Source of the DNA: an uncultured Prevotellaceae bacterium
GTDB taxonomy: Bacteria; Bacteroidota; Bacteroidia; Bacteroidales; Bacteroidaceae
DNA: 64,000 nucleotides
NCBI GenBank assembly: GCA_902768785.1
Contig: CACXMM010000001.1
Coordinates: forward strand, 62,001-126,000
Direction of reading: 5' to 3'
Under the pieces are notes generated by a model that was not told the origin of the DNA, did not search any database, and was given only the letters and a program-made list of their open reading frames with translations. Below are positions 1-9,200 of the stretch, one piece after another. A program made the position numbers and the translations under genes. Numbering within the stretch: position 1 is the first letter of the stretch; every line of letters starts with the position of its first letter.

Positions 1-1774
1 CGGTCATGGCCGAATCGAACGTCTTGTTCATGTTACCAGCAGGATCGCCGGGTGCATAACGCTCGAACTCGCACTCGTCGAGGGCTTCCATGAACTTGCC
101 GATGGTGGGCTCGTCCACATGCTGGGCAGTAAGCTTCTCCGAGATATTGTCATGCGACAGCTCGGTAACGGGGATATTGAGCTTGTCACCCACATAGCCC
201 CAGAGAGCACGGAGCACCTCATCATAGAAGGCATCCTGCTTCCCTGCCAGCATCAGCTTGTTGGCAGCACGCAGTCGTTTGGTGGCCACCTTGTTGGCTT
301 TCTTGCCACGCATCTTCACAATGTCGGCATTCTCGATGGCACGGTGACGGAAGATGATCATCAGGGCAATGAAGGCCGCAAGCAGCAAGGCCAGGAGAAT
401 CCAGTAGGCAGCACTGCCGAAGAACAGGGAACTGGTGTCTTTCCTCACCGACTTACCCGTCTTGATGGCGTGGATGTCCTGGTTCTTCTCGTCGGTGAAG
501 TTCACCGACGAGTCGCTGTTACCGTCACCCTTCTCCACTTCCAGGTCGAATGACTGTGTCTTGATGGTCTTGTAGGCATTGGCACTGATGTCATAATAGA
601 CGAACTCCACGGGAGGAATGGTGTATTTACCCTGATTGCGAGGCACAGCCAAGAAGTCGTAAACCATATTCCCTTCCACACCGTTGGCGGTGAGCTTAGT
701 CTTGTCAGTAACCTTCGCATCGTATTTATCGAAGTCCTTGGGGAAATCCACCACAGGCTGCTTGATCAGCTTCAAGTTACCGATACCCCCCACGACGACA
801 CGCACCGTAATGGGATCGTTGGCTTTCACCTCTGTCTTGTTCAGCTGGGCAGAGATATTGAACTTACCCACACCGCCGGAGAAATTCTCAGGTCGCTTGG
901 GCAGGGGATCCACATGGATCTTCAGCCCTGGGGCTTTGATGCTGCGCTTCACCTCCACATAGCCGCTGCCCCCATTGAAGAAAGCCTCGAAGGGATCGAC
1001 ATTGCGGTTCTGTTGAATAACGGTACCATTAAAGGTGATGCTGGGAATCTCGAGGTCACCCGTCATCTGGGGATACATCACATACTGGCTCCAAGTGACA
1101 CAACGGTAGTTGCGACCGTTCACACTCTCCACATGGAACGATTTCTGCTGCGGCATCTTCACCTCCTGTGAGTGGAAGCCGGTGAGGTCGGGCATTTTTC
1201 CTTCCAGCTGGGTCAAGTCAACGAGGGTATAGACCTTATAGGTCAGGAGGATCGGTTCCTGCTCGTGTACCCGCTGTTTGTTCGCACTCACCTTGATGAA
1301 CAGGTCACTGCCTGTGATGGGAGTGCCTGCAGCCTTGATCTGCGGATGGTCTTCCACGTCATCATGCATCTTAGGTGCATTCCCGTTATTGTTGGCATGT
1401 CCAGAGACGGTCACCTTCACGCTGTTCGACGTGATGGTCTTGCCGTTGGCATGGACATGTGCGGGCGGAATGGTAAACGTACCGTTCTTGCTGGCACAGA
1501 GGATAAAGGTATAGGTGATGGAGGATGAACTGCTGGTATGCCCGTTCACCATCTGGAAGCTCGACTGTTGGGAGGTATAGGGACCCGTGATGATCTCCAA
1601 GGCATCAGGGATGTCACCCACACGGAAATCACTGGCGTTAGAGGTGTTCAGCGTGTAGGTAAGACGGAAGTTCTCACCGTTCTGCACATGTGAGGGAGCA
1701 TTGACCGTCAGCGACTGTGCCGCCAGCGTCAATGTGATGAGTAATAAGTGAACAAAAAGTAAATATCTCTTCAT
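1..1774 (-). CDS. batD: BatD, Bat-operon oxygen-tolerance membrane protein (C-terminus cut by window edge)
   Basis: The reading frame starts at an ATG at 1774 and is still open at base 1, giving 591 visible codons. It begins with a signal peptide (residues 1-19, MKRYLLFVHLLLITLTLAAQ) and continues as a long beta-rich periplasmic region. One membrane segment lies near residues 448-470, followed by a cytoplasmic tail that ends in the RYAPGD motif usual close to the BatD C-terminus, so probably only a few residues are missing. It follows batC by 14 bases in the operon. BatD proteins are thought to work with the von Willebrand proteins BatA and BatB in the envelope; in Bacteroides fragilis the bat genes are linked to aerotolerance. 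The molecular function is not established. Confidence 0.9.
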   Translation of the reverse strand, partial: MKRYLLFVHLLLITLTLAAQSLTVNAPSHVQNGENFRLTYTLNTSNASDFRVGDIPDALEIITGPYTSQQSSFQMVNGHTSSSSSITYTFILCASKNGTFTIPPAHVHANGKTITSNSVKVTVSGHANNNGNAPKMHDDVEDHPQIKAAGTPITGSDLFIKVSANKQRVHEQEPILLTYKVYTLVDLTQLEGKMPDLTGFHSQEVKMPQQKSFHVESVNGRNYRCVTWSQYVMYPQMTGDLEIPSITFNGTVIQQNRNVDPFEAFFNGGSGYVEVKRSIKAPGLKIHVDPLPKRPENFSGGVGKFNISAQLNKTEVKANDPITVRVVVGGIGNLKLIKQPVVDFPKDFDKYDAKVTDKTKLTANGVEGNMVYDFLAVPRNQGKYTIPPVEFVYYDISANAYKTIKTQSFDLEVEKGDGNSDSSVNFTDEKNQDIHAIKTGKSVRKDTSSLFFGSAAYWILLALLLAAFIALMIIFRHRAIENADIVKMRGKKANKVATKRLRAANKLMLAGKQDAFYDEVLRALWGYVGDKLNIPVTELSHDNISEKLTAQHVDEPTIGKFMEALDECEFERYAPGDPAGNMNKTFDSAMT

Positions 1775-1788
1775 ACGCGTATCTCCGT

Positions 1789-2460
1789 TTACCAATTCTT
1801 CTGTAACTGTTTCTTCTGCGGGCGCTGCATCGCTTTCTTCATGCGCTGCTGCGTGGCCTTCTCATCCTGTACAGCAGCATCCAGCAACCGCTCGGCATTC
1901 TCCTTGCTCATCTGTTCCTGAGGCTTCTCCTGTTTCTGCTGATCCTGGTTGTTCTTGTCCTGCTGCTGGTTCTGCTGGTTCTCCTTACTGTCGTTCTTCT
2001 CCTCGTTTTTCTTCTGCTGCTGGTTCTGCTGAGGATTGTTCTTGTTCAGCTGCTTACAGAGTGCGAGGTTGTAGCGCGTTTCATCATCCTTAGGATTGCA
2101 CCGTAGTGCCTGCTCATAGGCTTTGACAGCATCACCGTACATCTGATGGTTCTGACAGACCACCCCCATGTTGTGCCACGACTTGGCCTGGCGCAACTTG
2201 TTCTTCTCCAGCTTGGCCGCGTTCTGATATTGCACCACAGCGGCGGAATCCTTCTGCTGCATCATCAGCGCACAGCCAAGGTTATACACAGCCTGCGGGT
2301 TGTCAGCCTTCTGGGCAATGGCTTTCCGGTAGAGCACCTCGGCTTGCGCATACTGCTTCTGCCGGTAGAGTTTGTTGCCCTCGCGGATCAGCTGTCTGTC
2401 GTTCTGCGCATTGGCCACGGCACTGACAGTCAACAGGAAGATGAGGATATACTGTTTCAT
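1789..2460 (-). CDS. batC: BatC, periplasmic TPR protein
   Basis: A 223-residue protein with a signal peptide (about residues 1-18, ending ANA-Q) and two to three tetratricopeptide repeats over residues 20-130 (NPQAVYNLGCALM, AKSWHNMGVVCQN, PKDDETRYNLALC). A low-complexity Q/N/K/E-rich stretch covers about residues 135-185 and a basic tail follows. The position between batB and batD and the TPR content identify BatC. Its start overlaps the batB stop (ATGA), so the two are translationally coupled. TPRs imply a protein-scaffold role in the Bat complex; this is inferred from the family. The glutamine-rich region is probably disordered. Confidence 0.9.
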   Translation of the reverse strand: MKQYILIFLLTVSAVANAQNDRQLIREGNKLYRQKQYAQAEVLYRKAIAQKADNPQAVYNLGCALMMQQKDSAAVVQYQNAAKLEKNKLRQAKSWHNMGVVCQNHQMYGDAVKAYEQALRCNPKDDETRYNLALCKQLNKNNPQQNQQQKKNEEKNDSKENQQNQQQDKNNQDQQKQEKPQEQMSKENAERLLDAAVQDEKATQQRMKKAMQRPQKKQLQKNW

Positions 2461-3479
2461 TTCTTTCTGAATAGTCTAATATTTTTCAGCAGCGGGTTCT
2501 TGCTCTCGAAGACGCACACCTCGATGATCAGCAGCAGCAAAGCCAGGATACCGAAGGCCTGGAACTGCTCGTCATACTCACTGTAGAGCGTACTGGAGAT
2601 CTCACCTTTCTGCAACTTGATCAGTTCGTTGTTAAGCTTCGTCTGGGCCACGTTGGTATTGTCTACATGGATATAGGCACCACCGCCGGCCTCAGCCACC
2701 TCCTGGCACATCTGCTCATTCAGCGCCGACATCACCTCGTTACCGGTATTGTCTATCATATATCCCCCTTCCCCATCGGGAACAGGAGAGCCCTTTGGTG
2801 ATCCGACGCCTAACACGAAGACGCGCATTCCCTTCTTCCTGGCAGCCTTGGCTGCTTCCACGGCACCGCCCTCATGATCCTCACCATCAGTGATGACGAT
2901 GATGGCCCTTCCCACCTTCTCCTGCTGGGTGAAGGCATTCATGGCCATGTTGATAGCTCCCGACAGGTTGGTTCCCTGTGTGGCTATCAATCCCGGATCA
3001 ATGCTCTGGAGGAACATCTTGGCAGAGACATAGTCGCTGGTGATCGGCAGCTGGATAAAGGCCTCACCGGCAAAGACGATCAATCCTACCTTGTCGTTGG
3101 TGAAATTCTCCACCATGTTCTCGATCAGCATCTTACTCTTGTCGAGGCGGGAGGGTGCCACATCCTCAGCACGCATGGAGTTACTGATATCTAAAGTAAT
3201 CATCGTCTCGATGCCGTTGCGTTTCTCATGACTGATCTTCGTTCCCATCTGCGGACGGGCAAGCATGATGATGAGTAGCGCCAAGGCAGCCATCATCAAC
3301 CAGAACTTCACCCCTGGACGGAACTTGGAAACATCCGGCATGAGCTGCTTCAGCAAGTCGAGCTGACCAAAGCGCTTCAGCTTGCCTTTCCGCTGTCTCA
3401 GCAGAACCAATCTGACACATGCCAATATCGGAATCAGCACGAGCAGGTAGAGATATATCGGATTTTCAAATCTGAACAT
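2457..3479 (-). CDS. batB: BatB, membrane-anchored von Willebrand A protein
   Basis: I chose the ATG at 3479 (MFRFENPIYLYLL, 340 aa); a longer upstream frame would run into batA. Two membrane segments (about residues 7-24 and 55-74) precede a vWA domain (about 90-280) with an intact metal-ion-dependent adhesion site: DISNS, the GTNLSGA threonine and ITDGED. A third membrane segment (FQAFGILALLLLIIE) closes the protein. This is the usual BatA/BatB architecture: vWA domain between N-terminal anchors and a C-terminal helix. It lies 23 bases downstream of batA. It probably forms a metal-dependent complex with BatA in the inner membrane. Confidence 0.92.
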   Translation of the reverse strand: MFRFENPIYLYLLVLIPILACVRLVLLRQRKGKLKRFGQLDLLKQLMPDVSKFRPGVKFWLMMAALALLIIMLARPQMGTKISHEKRNGIETMITLDISNSMRAEDVAPSRLDKSKMLIENMVENFTNDKVGLIVFAGEAFIQLPITSDYVSAKMFLQSIDPGLIATQGTNLSGAINMAMNAFTQQEKVGRAIIVITDGEDHEGGAVEAAKAARKKGMRVFVLGVGSPKGSPVPDGEGGYMIDNTGNEVMSALNEQMCQEVAEAGGGAYIHVDNTNVAQTKLNNELIKLQKGEISSTLYSEYDEQFQAFGILALLLLIIEVCVFESKNPLLKNIRLFRKK

Positions 3480-3502
3480 AACTTTCTTATATTTATCATC
3501 CC

Positions 3503-4501
3503 TTACGGAATACGACGGAACCAAGTGACACGCAGCAGGATTTCCAGCAACAGACAAAGCACGGCGGCTATGGCAAAGGGCTGGTAGGCCTCGTAATGCT
3601 TGGAGAACTTCTTTACTTCCATCTTCGTCTTCTCCAGCTTGTCGATGTCCTGGTAGATCTTCTTCAACTCAGCCGTACTGGTGGCACGGTAGAAATGACC
3701 GTCGGCCGTTGCGGCAATCTCACTCAGGGTCTTTGTGTCCACATCCACCCTGACATTCACATACTGCACCGTACCGCCCACCTGCATCGGATAGGGAGCC
3801 ACGGTCTTGGACCCCACGGCGATGGTATAGACACGAATACCCAGGCTCTTGGCGATTTGCGCTGCGGTGAGGGGGGAGATGTCACCCATGTTGTTACTAC
3901 CGTCGGTAAGCAGGATCACCACCTTGCTCTTCGTCTTACTCTCCTTCAGACGGCTCACCGCATTTGCGAGTCCCATACCAATGGCTGTTCCGTCTTCGAT
4001 GAGTCCGCGCTCGGCAATATCCGTTCTGACATTCTGCAGCAGGTTCAGCAAGGAGGTGTGATCAGTAGTCATCGGGCACTGTGTGAAAGCTTCACCCGCG
4101 AAAATAGACAGTCCGATATTGTCATCCGGTCGGCCGGAGATAAACTCCGCTGCAACAGCCTTCGCTGCCTCGATACGGTTCGGTTTCAAGTCTTGTGCCA
4201 ACATACTCGTGGACACATCCATCGCCAGCATGATGTCTATTCCCTCAGAAGTACGTTTCCCCCAGCTATCATGAGTCTGCGGACGAGCCAACACGAGGAC
4301 GATCAGCACGAAGGTCACCATACGGAGCAAGGCCGGCAACCATACCAGTCGCTGGCGCAGGCTCTTGGGTGCATAGCGATAAGCGAAGGTGTCGCTCATC
4401 TGCATCGTGGGCTCGCTTTTCTTGCGGTAGAGCAGATACCATATAATATAAGGTATCAGCAGTAACAGCAACAGCAGATATTCTTTATTGACAAACTCCA
4501 T
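3503..4501 (-). CDS. batA: BatA, membrane-anchored von Willebrand A protein
   Basis: A 332-residue paralogue of the next gene. An N-terminal membrane helix (YLLLLLLLIPYIIWYLL) and a second one near residues 58-75 are followed by a vWA domain with MIDAS motifs MDVSTSM, the DGTAIGMG threonine and LTDGSNNMGD. A C-terminal membrane helix (PFAIAAVLCLLLEILLR) ends it. It sits 6 bases after the gene upstream, inside one continuous minus-strand operon starting at moxR. In the MoxR-Bat arrangement the AAA+ ATPase is thought to act on the vWA proteins as a chaperone-like pair; the substrate is unknown. Confidence 0.92.
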   Translation of the reverse strand: MEFVNKEYLLLLLLLIPYIIWYLLYRKKSEPTMQMSDTFAYRYAPKSLRQRLVWLPALLRMVTFVLIVLVLARPQTHDSWGKRTSEGIDIMLAMDVSTSMLAQDLKPNRIEAAKAVAAEFISGRPDDNIGLSIFAGEAFTQCPMTTDHTSLLNLLQNVRTDIAERGLIEDGTAIGMGLANAVSRLKESKTKSKVVILLTDGSNNMGDISPLTAAQIAKSLGIRVYTIAVGSKTVAPYPMQVGGTVQYVNVRVDVDTKTLSEIAATADGHFYRATSTAELKKIYQDIDKLEKTKMEVKKFSKHYEAYQPFAIAAVLCLLLEILLRVTWFRRIP

Positions 4502-4507
4502 AATCTC

Positions 4508-5614
4508 TTATAACAGCAGATACATTCTGTACAGTATATAGACGAGCAGGGCTGCAGCGATCACGGTGAGCAGCAGCACGCTCCACTTCAGCGCAGTACG
4601 TGAACGCATCGAACGCTTGTCCTCTTCGGTCAGTTTGGGCTCGATACGCTCCGTCGTCTCCATGTTCTCTATCTTGGTTGTATTGATGAACTCGATGGCA
4701 TTCACCAGGTTGGCATCGTTCTCATTGATCAGCGACTTATATTTGGCGAACTTCACCAGATCAGCCGTGGTGAACAACTCACGCAGTTCGTCGATCATCT
4801 TCTTGTCCTCTGCTTCCTGCAAGCGGGCAATGATCTCTGAGGAGGTCATCTCCATGGCACTGAAGCCGAAACGCTCCTCGATATATTTGCGCAGGGTGTC
4901 GGTCAGACGGGTATAATAGCCTTTCTGATCTTCCGACATCACCATCTTCTCCTCCTTAATCTTCTCGATCTCGCTCATGGCACGCTGGTGAGGAAGCACC
5001 TTCTTCACAATGCGAACACTGGCAATAATCGGCTTGTTCTCCTTCAGGCACATCCGCAAGTAGAAGGTCACAACGATCAACAGAAGCAATAGGATACTAA
5101 GCCAGAACACCCCACTCCACTCATCCCACTGGAAGGGGTTGTCCTGCACATCCTTCGGCGGATAGAAGTTCTCTGGATGCAGCGTGTCAACAGGAACCGT
5201 TAACACTTTCAGTGCCAGGCTCTTACTCTGATAATCCTTACCACCTACTTTAACTTTCATCGGGGGCAGGTAATAGAGCTGTTCATCGAAGGAAGTAAGG
5301 GTATAGACCTTACTCACCTTGATCATGTCATTATCGAGTTGTATCGTATCGGCATCCGACATCTCCAGCACCTCCACACCCGGTGTGATATACTCGGATG
5401 GTTTGAACGTCGGGAGCTGGACCGACTGTCCCTTCTTCAGAGAGACATTCAATGACAAATGAGTCTGCTCGCCTATCAGGATCTGGATGGAGTCGATAGA
5501 CGACTCTACCTGCACCTGGGCACATAAAGACAAAGGAAACAGCAGCATCAGGCAGAAAGGCAGCCACCTTCTTACCATCATCCTACTCTCCTTATATCTT
5601 GTTCGTTTCTTCAT
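4508..5614 (-). CDS. Bat-operon membrane protein with BatD-like N-terminal domain
   Basis: A 368-residue protein between the DUF58 gene and batA, where Bacteroidales always carry a protein of this type. Residues 13-32 form a signal peptide, residues 33-150 a beta-rich domain resembling the BatD repeats (LIGEQTHLSLNVSL), residues 165-187 a membrane helix, and residues 200-320 a helical cytoplasmic region like that of DUF4381 proteins (DTLRKYIEERFGFSAMEMTS). A second membrane helix ends the protein. A later ATG (MMVRRW, residue 12) would give a more standard signal peptide. Its function is unknown; a role in the Bat complex is inferred from position. Confidence 0.8.
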   Translation of the reverse strand: MKKRTRYKESRMMVRRWLPFCLMLLFPLSLCAQVQVESSIDSIQILIGEQTHLSLNVSLKKGQSVQLPTFKPSEYITPGVEVLEMSDADTIQLDNDMIKVSKVYTLTSFDEQLYYLPPMKVKVGGKDYQSKSLALKVLTVPVDTLHPENFYPPKDVQDNPFQWDEWSGVFWLSILLLLLIVVTFYLRMCLKENKPIIASVRIVKKVLPHQRAMSEIEKIKEEKMVMSEDQKGYYTRLTDTLRKYIEERFGFSAMEMTSSEIIARLQEAEDKKMIDELRELFTTADLVKFAKYKSLINENDANLVNAIEFINTTKIENMETTERIEPKLTEEDKRSMRSRTALKWSVLLLTVIAAALLVYILYRMYLLL

Positions 5615-5667
5615 GTTTCTTTTCTCTTTTTCTTCATTTCATGTCGGATAGCCTCTGAGGCAGATTG

Positions 5668-6537
5668 TCAACCCCGCATCTTGAACAGAAGGAGCAGCTG
5701 TTTCACGAAATCCTCATTAGTGGCAATACTGACATGATCGACATTGCTCTTGTTGAACGTGTTGGTGAGTGCCTGCTGACGGTTCATCCAATATTGGGTG
5801 TGGGCACGGCGAAGCTTCTTACTACTCGTATCGATAATCATCTCATGACCCGTCTCTGCATCCCGCACCTTCATCAGTCCCACGTCGGGCAACGTCTTGG
5901 CACGCTGGTCATATATCTGGATGGCAACGACGTCGTGCTTTCGGTTACAAATCGTCAGAGGCTGCTCGAAGTCGTTATGTGTGTAGAAGTCACTGAGCAG
6001 GAAGGCAGTACAACGCCGTTTCATCACACCTGTCAGGAACTCCACGGCCATCTTGACATCGGTTTTCCTGCTCTCCGGATGGAAGTCCAGCATCTCACGG
6101 ATGATATACAAGATATGTTTCCTGCCTTTCTTCGGCGGGATATACTTCTCGATTTTGTCGGAGAAGAACACCACACCGATCTTATCATTGTTCTGGATGG
6201 CACTGAAAGCCAGCGTGGCAGCAATCTCCGTCACCATCTCCTTCTTCAGCTGATGCTGTGTGCCGAACTCCAAAGAGCCGCTGACATCTATCAACAGCAT
6301 TACCGTCAGCTCACGCTCTTCTTCAAACACCTTGACATAAGGACGGTGGAATCGAGCCGTCACGTTCCAGTCGATGTCACGAACGTCGTCACCGAACTGA
6401 TACTCGCGGACTTCACTGAAAGCCATGCCCCTGCCTTTGAAAGCAGAGTGATACTGTCCGGCAAAAATATTATTGCTCAGACCGCGAGTCTTGATCTCGA
6501 TCTTCCGTACCTTCTTTAATATCTCAGATGTCTCCAT
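5668..6537 (-). CDS. DUF58 protein (vWA-like) of the moxR-bat operon
   Basis: A 289-residue protein starting at the ATG at 6537 (METSEILKK); the two codons before it are TTG. It carries the DUF58 signature (GRGMAFSEVREYQFGDDVRDIDWN) in its first 65 residues, here given only as the motif VREYQFGDDVRDIDWN. The following vWA-like fold has LIDVSGS as a near-complete MIDAS and a later LSDFYTHND. No signal peptide or membrane helix is visible, so it is cytoplasmic or peripheral. DUF58 genes are nearly always next to moxR, as here (44 bases downstream), and the pair probably acts together in assembly of the Bat proteins. Confidence 0.9.
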   Translation of the reverse strand: METSEILKKVRKIEIKTRGLSNNIFAGQYHSAFKGRGMAFSEVREYQFGDDVRDIDWNVTARFHRPYVKVFEEERELTVMLLIDVSGSLEFGTQHQLKKEMVTEIAATLAFSAIQNNDKIGVVFFSDKIEKYIPPKKGRKHILYIIREMLDFHPESRKTDVKMAVEFLTGVMKRRCTAFLLSDFYTHNDFEQPLTICNRKHDVVAIQIYDQRAKTLPDVGLMKVRDAETGHEMIIDTSSKKLRRAHTQYWMNRQQALTNTFNKSNVDHVSIATNEDFVKQLLLLFKMRG

Positions 6538-6581
6538 CAACAATTCGTCAATTATCTGTCGTCAATGAACAAATCCCATCA

Positions 6582-7577
6582 TCAAGGCACTTCCACCTTA
6601 TTGATGATCTTGCTGACAATCTCTTCACTGGTTACACTGGTGGCCTCAGCCTCATACGACAAGCCGATGCGATGGCGGAGCACATCATGTGCCACAGCAC
6701 GTACATCCTCGGGAACCACATAACCGCGACGCTTGATGAACGCATAAGCACGGGCTGCCTTCGCCAGGTTAATGGAAGCACGCGGGGAACCACCAAAGGT
6801 GATCAGATCCTTCAGCTCTCCCAGCTGGTAACGCTCCGGATAACGGGTGGCGAATACGATGTCGGCAATATACTGTTCGATCTTCTCGTCGATATATACC
6901 TGCTGTACCACCTGACGGGCATTCAGGATCTCCTGCGCTGTTGTGACAGGCTTCACGGTGGGTAGTCCGCCCATGATATTCTCGCGGATAATCAGTTTCT
7001 CTTCCTCGATGGTGGGATAGTCGATCACCACCTTCAGCATGAAACGGTCAACCTGTGCCTCGGGCAGCGGATAAGTTCCTTCCTGTTCGATGGGGTTCTG
7101 GGTAGCCATCACCAAGAAGGGCGTGGGAAGCTGGAAGGTATCGCTGCCGATTGTCACCTGGTGTTCCTGCATAGCCTCGAGTAAGGCGCTCTGCACCTTT
7201 GCCGGAGCACGGTTGATCTCATCCGCCAACACGAAGTTCGCGAATACCGGTCCTTTCTTCACATGGAACTTCTCATCTTTCTGAGAATAGATCATCGTAC
7301 CGATCACATCCGCCGGAAGGAGGTCGGGCGTGAACTGAATACGACTGTAGTCAGAGTCAATGAGCTGTGACAAGGTCTTGATAGCCAATGTCTTTGCCAG
7401 TCCGGGAACACCTTCCAACAGGATGTGCCCATCACTGAGCAAACCAATCAGAAGAGAATCGATGAGGTGTTTCTGACCGACAATCACCTGATCCATGCCA
7501 TGGATCAGATTGGTTACGAATGCACTCTGCTGCTCTATCCGGATGTTCAACTCACGGATATCTATTGCTTCTGCCAT
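6582..7577 (-). CDS. moxR: MoxR family AAA+ ATPase
   Basis: A 331-residue AAA+ protein of full family length. Walker A is GVPGLAKT, Walker B LADEINRA, sensor 1 ATQNPIEQEGTYPLPEAQ, and the arginine region follows in VDRFML and the C-terminal lid GGSPRASINLAKAARA. It is the first gene of the bat operon, with a possible promoter about 45 bases upstream (TACTTTTG, minus strand, 7623-7630). MoxR ATPases act as chaperones for cofactor insertion or complex assembly and work with vWA partners, which here are the DUF58, BatA and BatB proteins downstream. Confidence 0.93.
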   Translation of the reverse strand: MAEAIDIRELNIRIEQQSAFVTNLIHGMDQVIVGQKHLIDSLLIGLLSDGHILLEGVPGLAKTLAIKTLSQLIDSDYSRIQFTPDLLPADVIGTMIYSQKDEKFHVKKGPVFANFVLADEINRAPAKVQSALLEAMQEHQVTIGSDTFQLPTPFLVMATQNPIEQEGTYPLPEAQVDRFMLKVVIDYPTIEEEKLIIRENIMGGLPTVKPVTTAQEILNARQVVQQVYIDEKIEQYIADIVFATRYPERYQLGELKDLITFGGSPRASINLAKAARAYAFIKRRGYVVPEDVRAVAHDVLRHRIGLSYEAEATSVTSEEIVSKIINKVEVP

Positions 7578-7622
7578 AATCTTTTATCTTTAATGTATTA
7601 ATGCCTTTTTTGAATTTAAGCG

Positions 7623-7654
7623 CAAAAGTAATACATTCAAGAATCATAGCCGAA
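7623..7654 (-). promoter_or_regulatory. Likely promoter of the moxR-bat operon
   Basis: On the minus strand TACTTTTG (7623-7630) matches the Bacteroidetes -7 box TAnnTTTG. Twenty bases upstream lies TTCG, a weak match to the -33 TTTG. The position fits transcription starting about 40 bases before the moxR ATG. Confidence 0.5.
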
Positions 7655-7669
7655 ATTTAGTGACTAAAT

Positions 7670-7711
7670 AATATTAAAAAAGTTTCTTAAAACTTACTTT
7701 TAAGAAACTTT
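7670..7711 (-). terminator. Rho-independent terminator after the HU-LysM gene
   Basis: A perfect 14-bp stem (7679-7692 with 7698-7711; arm AAAGTTTCTTAAAA) with a 5-base loop lies 14 bases past the stop codon at 7725. On the minus strand it is followed by a T-rich tract (TTAATATTATTT). Confidence 0.8.
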
Positions 7712-7724
7712 ATTATTCATTCTC

Positions 7725-9200
7725 CTATTTCTTTTTCTTCACTTGGAGTTTGGGAATCTTCAGGCGCATCCCTTCGGTCACCTCGCTCACCCCGTTATAG
7801 GCCTGAATATAGCACTCCATACCGTCGCCTAAATAGAACTTCGAAATCTTCTTCATGTTCTGTCCGGCCTTCACTGTGATGGTCTCCTGTGTACCCACAA
7901 TGGTATAGGCACCGGTGCTCACCATCTGCTTGGCAGAGTTCAGTGCCTGTGAGTTGTCACCCTTGGGTAAGGCAACAGGTTTAGCTTCAGGCTTGGCGGG
8001 TTGGGCCGTTTGCTGTGGAGTACCCGACTTGGCAGCAGGAGCAGCCTCTGTCTTGGCAGATGCTTCACCCACCTTGTTCTGTCTGGCCAGACGGATCGAC
8101 TCGTTACGTGCTTCATGAGCACGGGTGATGGAGTCAACTTTCGCCTTGATCTTCGCATCTTTGGCTTTCTGAATAGAATCACTCTCAGAAATCGAATCCA
8201 TAGCGGCACTGTCAACGAGCTCCCCTTGGATCATCTCTGTCTTTTCCATCGGGATAAATTTTGCCGGCGCATATTTCTTGCCGACGAAGAATCCTCCCGC
8301 GAAGCCGGCAACTGTGCATAAGAGCAAGGCCACCAGCCATTTCCCAGTGTTTGATTTGTTTTCTTCCATCTCTGTTTCTTCTAGTATTTCGTTGTTATCA
8401 TTGTCATTATCATCCAGATCTGCAGAATCCTCTATTTCCTCATCCGTAGATTCTTCTTCGGATGACTCATCTTCAGATGGTTCCTCCTCAGCCGATTCCT
8501 CTTCCATAGATTCCTCTTCCATAGGTTCTTCTGGGGATTCTTCACTAGATACTTCACCCATAGGTTCTTCTTCCGAGGATACCTGTTCCGATGATACTTG
8601 TTCAACGGTCTCTAGTATCTCTTCTACTGGAGCATCCTCTTCTGCGGGAATCACCTCCATCGGAGTCTCTTCCACAGCAGGAACTTCTTCTTTCGGAGTC
8701 TCTTCATCCACAACGGGAACCTCTTCAACAACAGAGACCTCTTTTTCTATCGAAGCCTCTTCCTCAACAGGAACCTCGGCAGATAGCATAGGAGCGATGG
8801 GAGGAGTATCCGCCACCGGCTCCTGGGATTCAGTTTCCAGCATTTTCCCTTCAAAGGTTTCAGGAATATCCTTAAAATCCACACCATCATTTAGGATCAC
8901 GGTCTCGAATTGTGAGAAGGGTCTGTTCACCAATTCCTTCATCGCATTATCGGGCGTGAACGTAATTTTGTTACGTCCTTCAATGACGAACCGCGTTCCC
9001 GTCTGCACATTGACACTCTCACGGTCTTTGGTATCGATCACCTTGAAGGTGCCAAGTCCGGAGATCTTCAACTGCTTCTCGTCCTTCAGGGTCGTGTTGA
9101 TGAGGTCAACAAGGATGTTGACGAAGTTCATGTTCTGTTTGCGTGACAACCCGTTCTTCTGCATGAGCAGGTTCACCAGTTCTTGTTTCGTTCTAACCAT
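7725..9200 (-). CDS. HU-domain protein fused to acidic linker, membrane helix and LysM domain
   Basis: A 491-residue protein. The ATG at 9200 (MVRTKQELVNLL) is preferred because GGAGGAGAGG lies just before it; an ATG at 9215 sits inside that ribosome-binding site. Residues 1-95 form an HU/IHF-like DNA-binding domain (SGLGTFKVIDTKDRESVN, EGRNKITFTPD). Residues about 105-275 are a Glu/Pro/Ser-rich acidic linker, residues 285-305 a membrane helix (WLVALLLCTVAGFAGG), and about 430-485 a LysM-like domain (ITVKAGQNMKKISKFYLGDG). The gene overlaps the upstream HU gene by 8 bases. The order predicts DNA binding inside and LysM outside the inner membrane. Similar fusions occur in Bacteroidales; their role is not known. 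Confidence 0.88.
   Translation of the reverse strand: MVRTKQELVNLLMQKNGLSRKQNMNFVNILVDLINTTLKDEKQLKISGLGTFKVIDTKDRESVNVQTGTRFVIEGRNKITFTPDNAMKELVNRPFSQFETVILNDGVDFKDIPETFEGKMLETESQEPVADTPPIAPMLSAEVPVEEEASIEKEVSVVEEVPVVDEETPKEEVPAVEETPMEVIPAEEDAPVEEILETVEQVSSEQVSSEEEPMGEVSSEESPEEPMEEESMEEESAEEEPSEDESSEEESTDEEIEDSADLDDNDNDNNEILEETEMEENKSNTGKWLVALLLCTVAGFAGGFFVGKKYAPAKFIPMEKTEMIQGELVDSAAMDSISESDSIQKAKDAKIKAKVDSITRAHEARNESIRLARQNKVGEASAKTEAAPAAKSGTPQQTAQPAKPEAKPVALPKGDNSQALNSAKQMVSTGAYTIVGTQETITVKAGQNMKKISKFYLGDGMECYIQAYNGVSEVTEGMRLKIPKLQVKKKK

Noticed and set aside
3596..4465. Plus-strand frame of 289 residues opposite batA
   Set aside because: Shadow of batA, whose vWA motifs, spacing and operon context are convincing.
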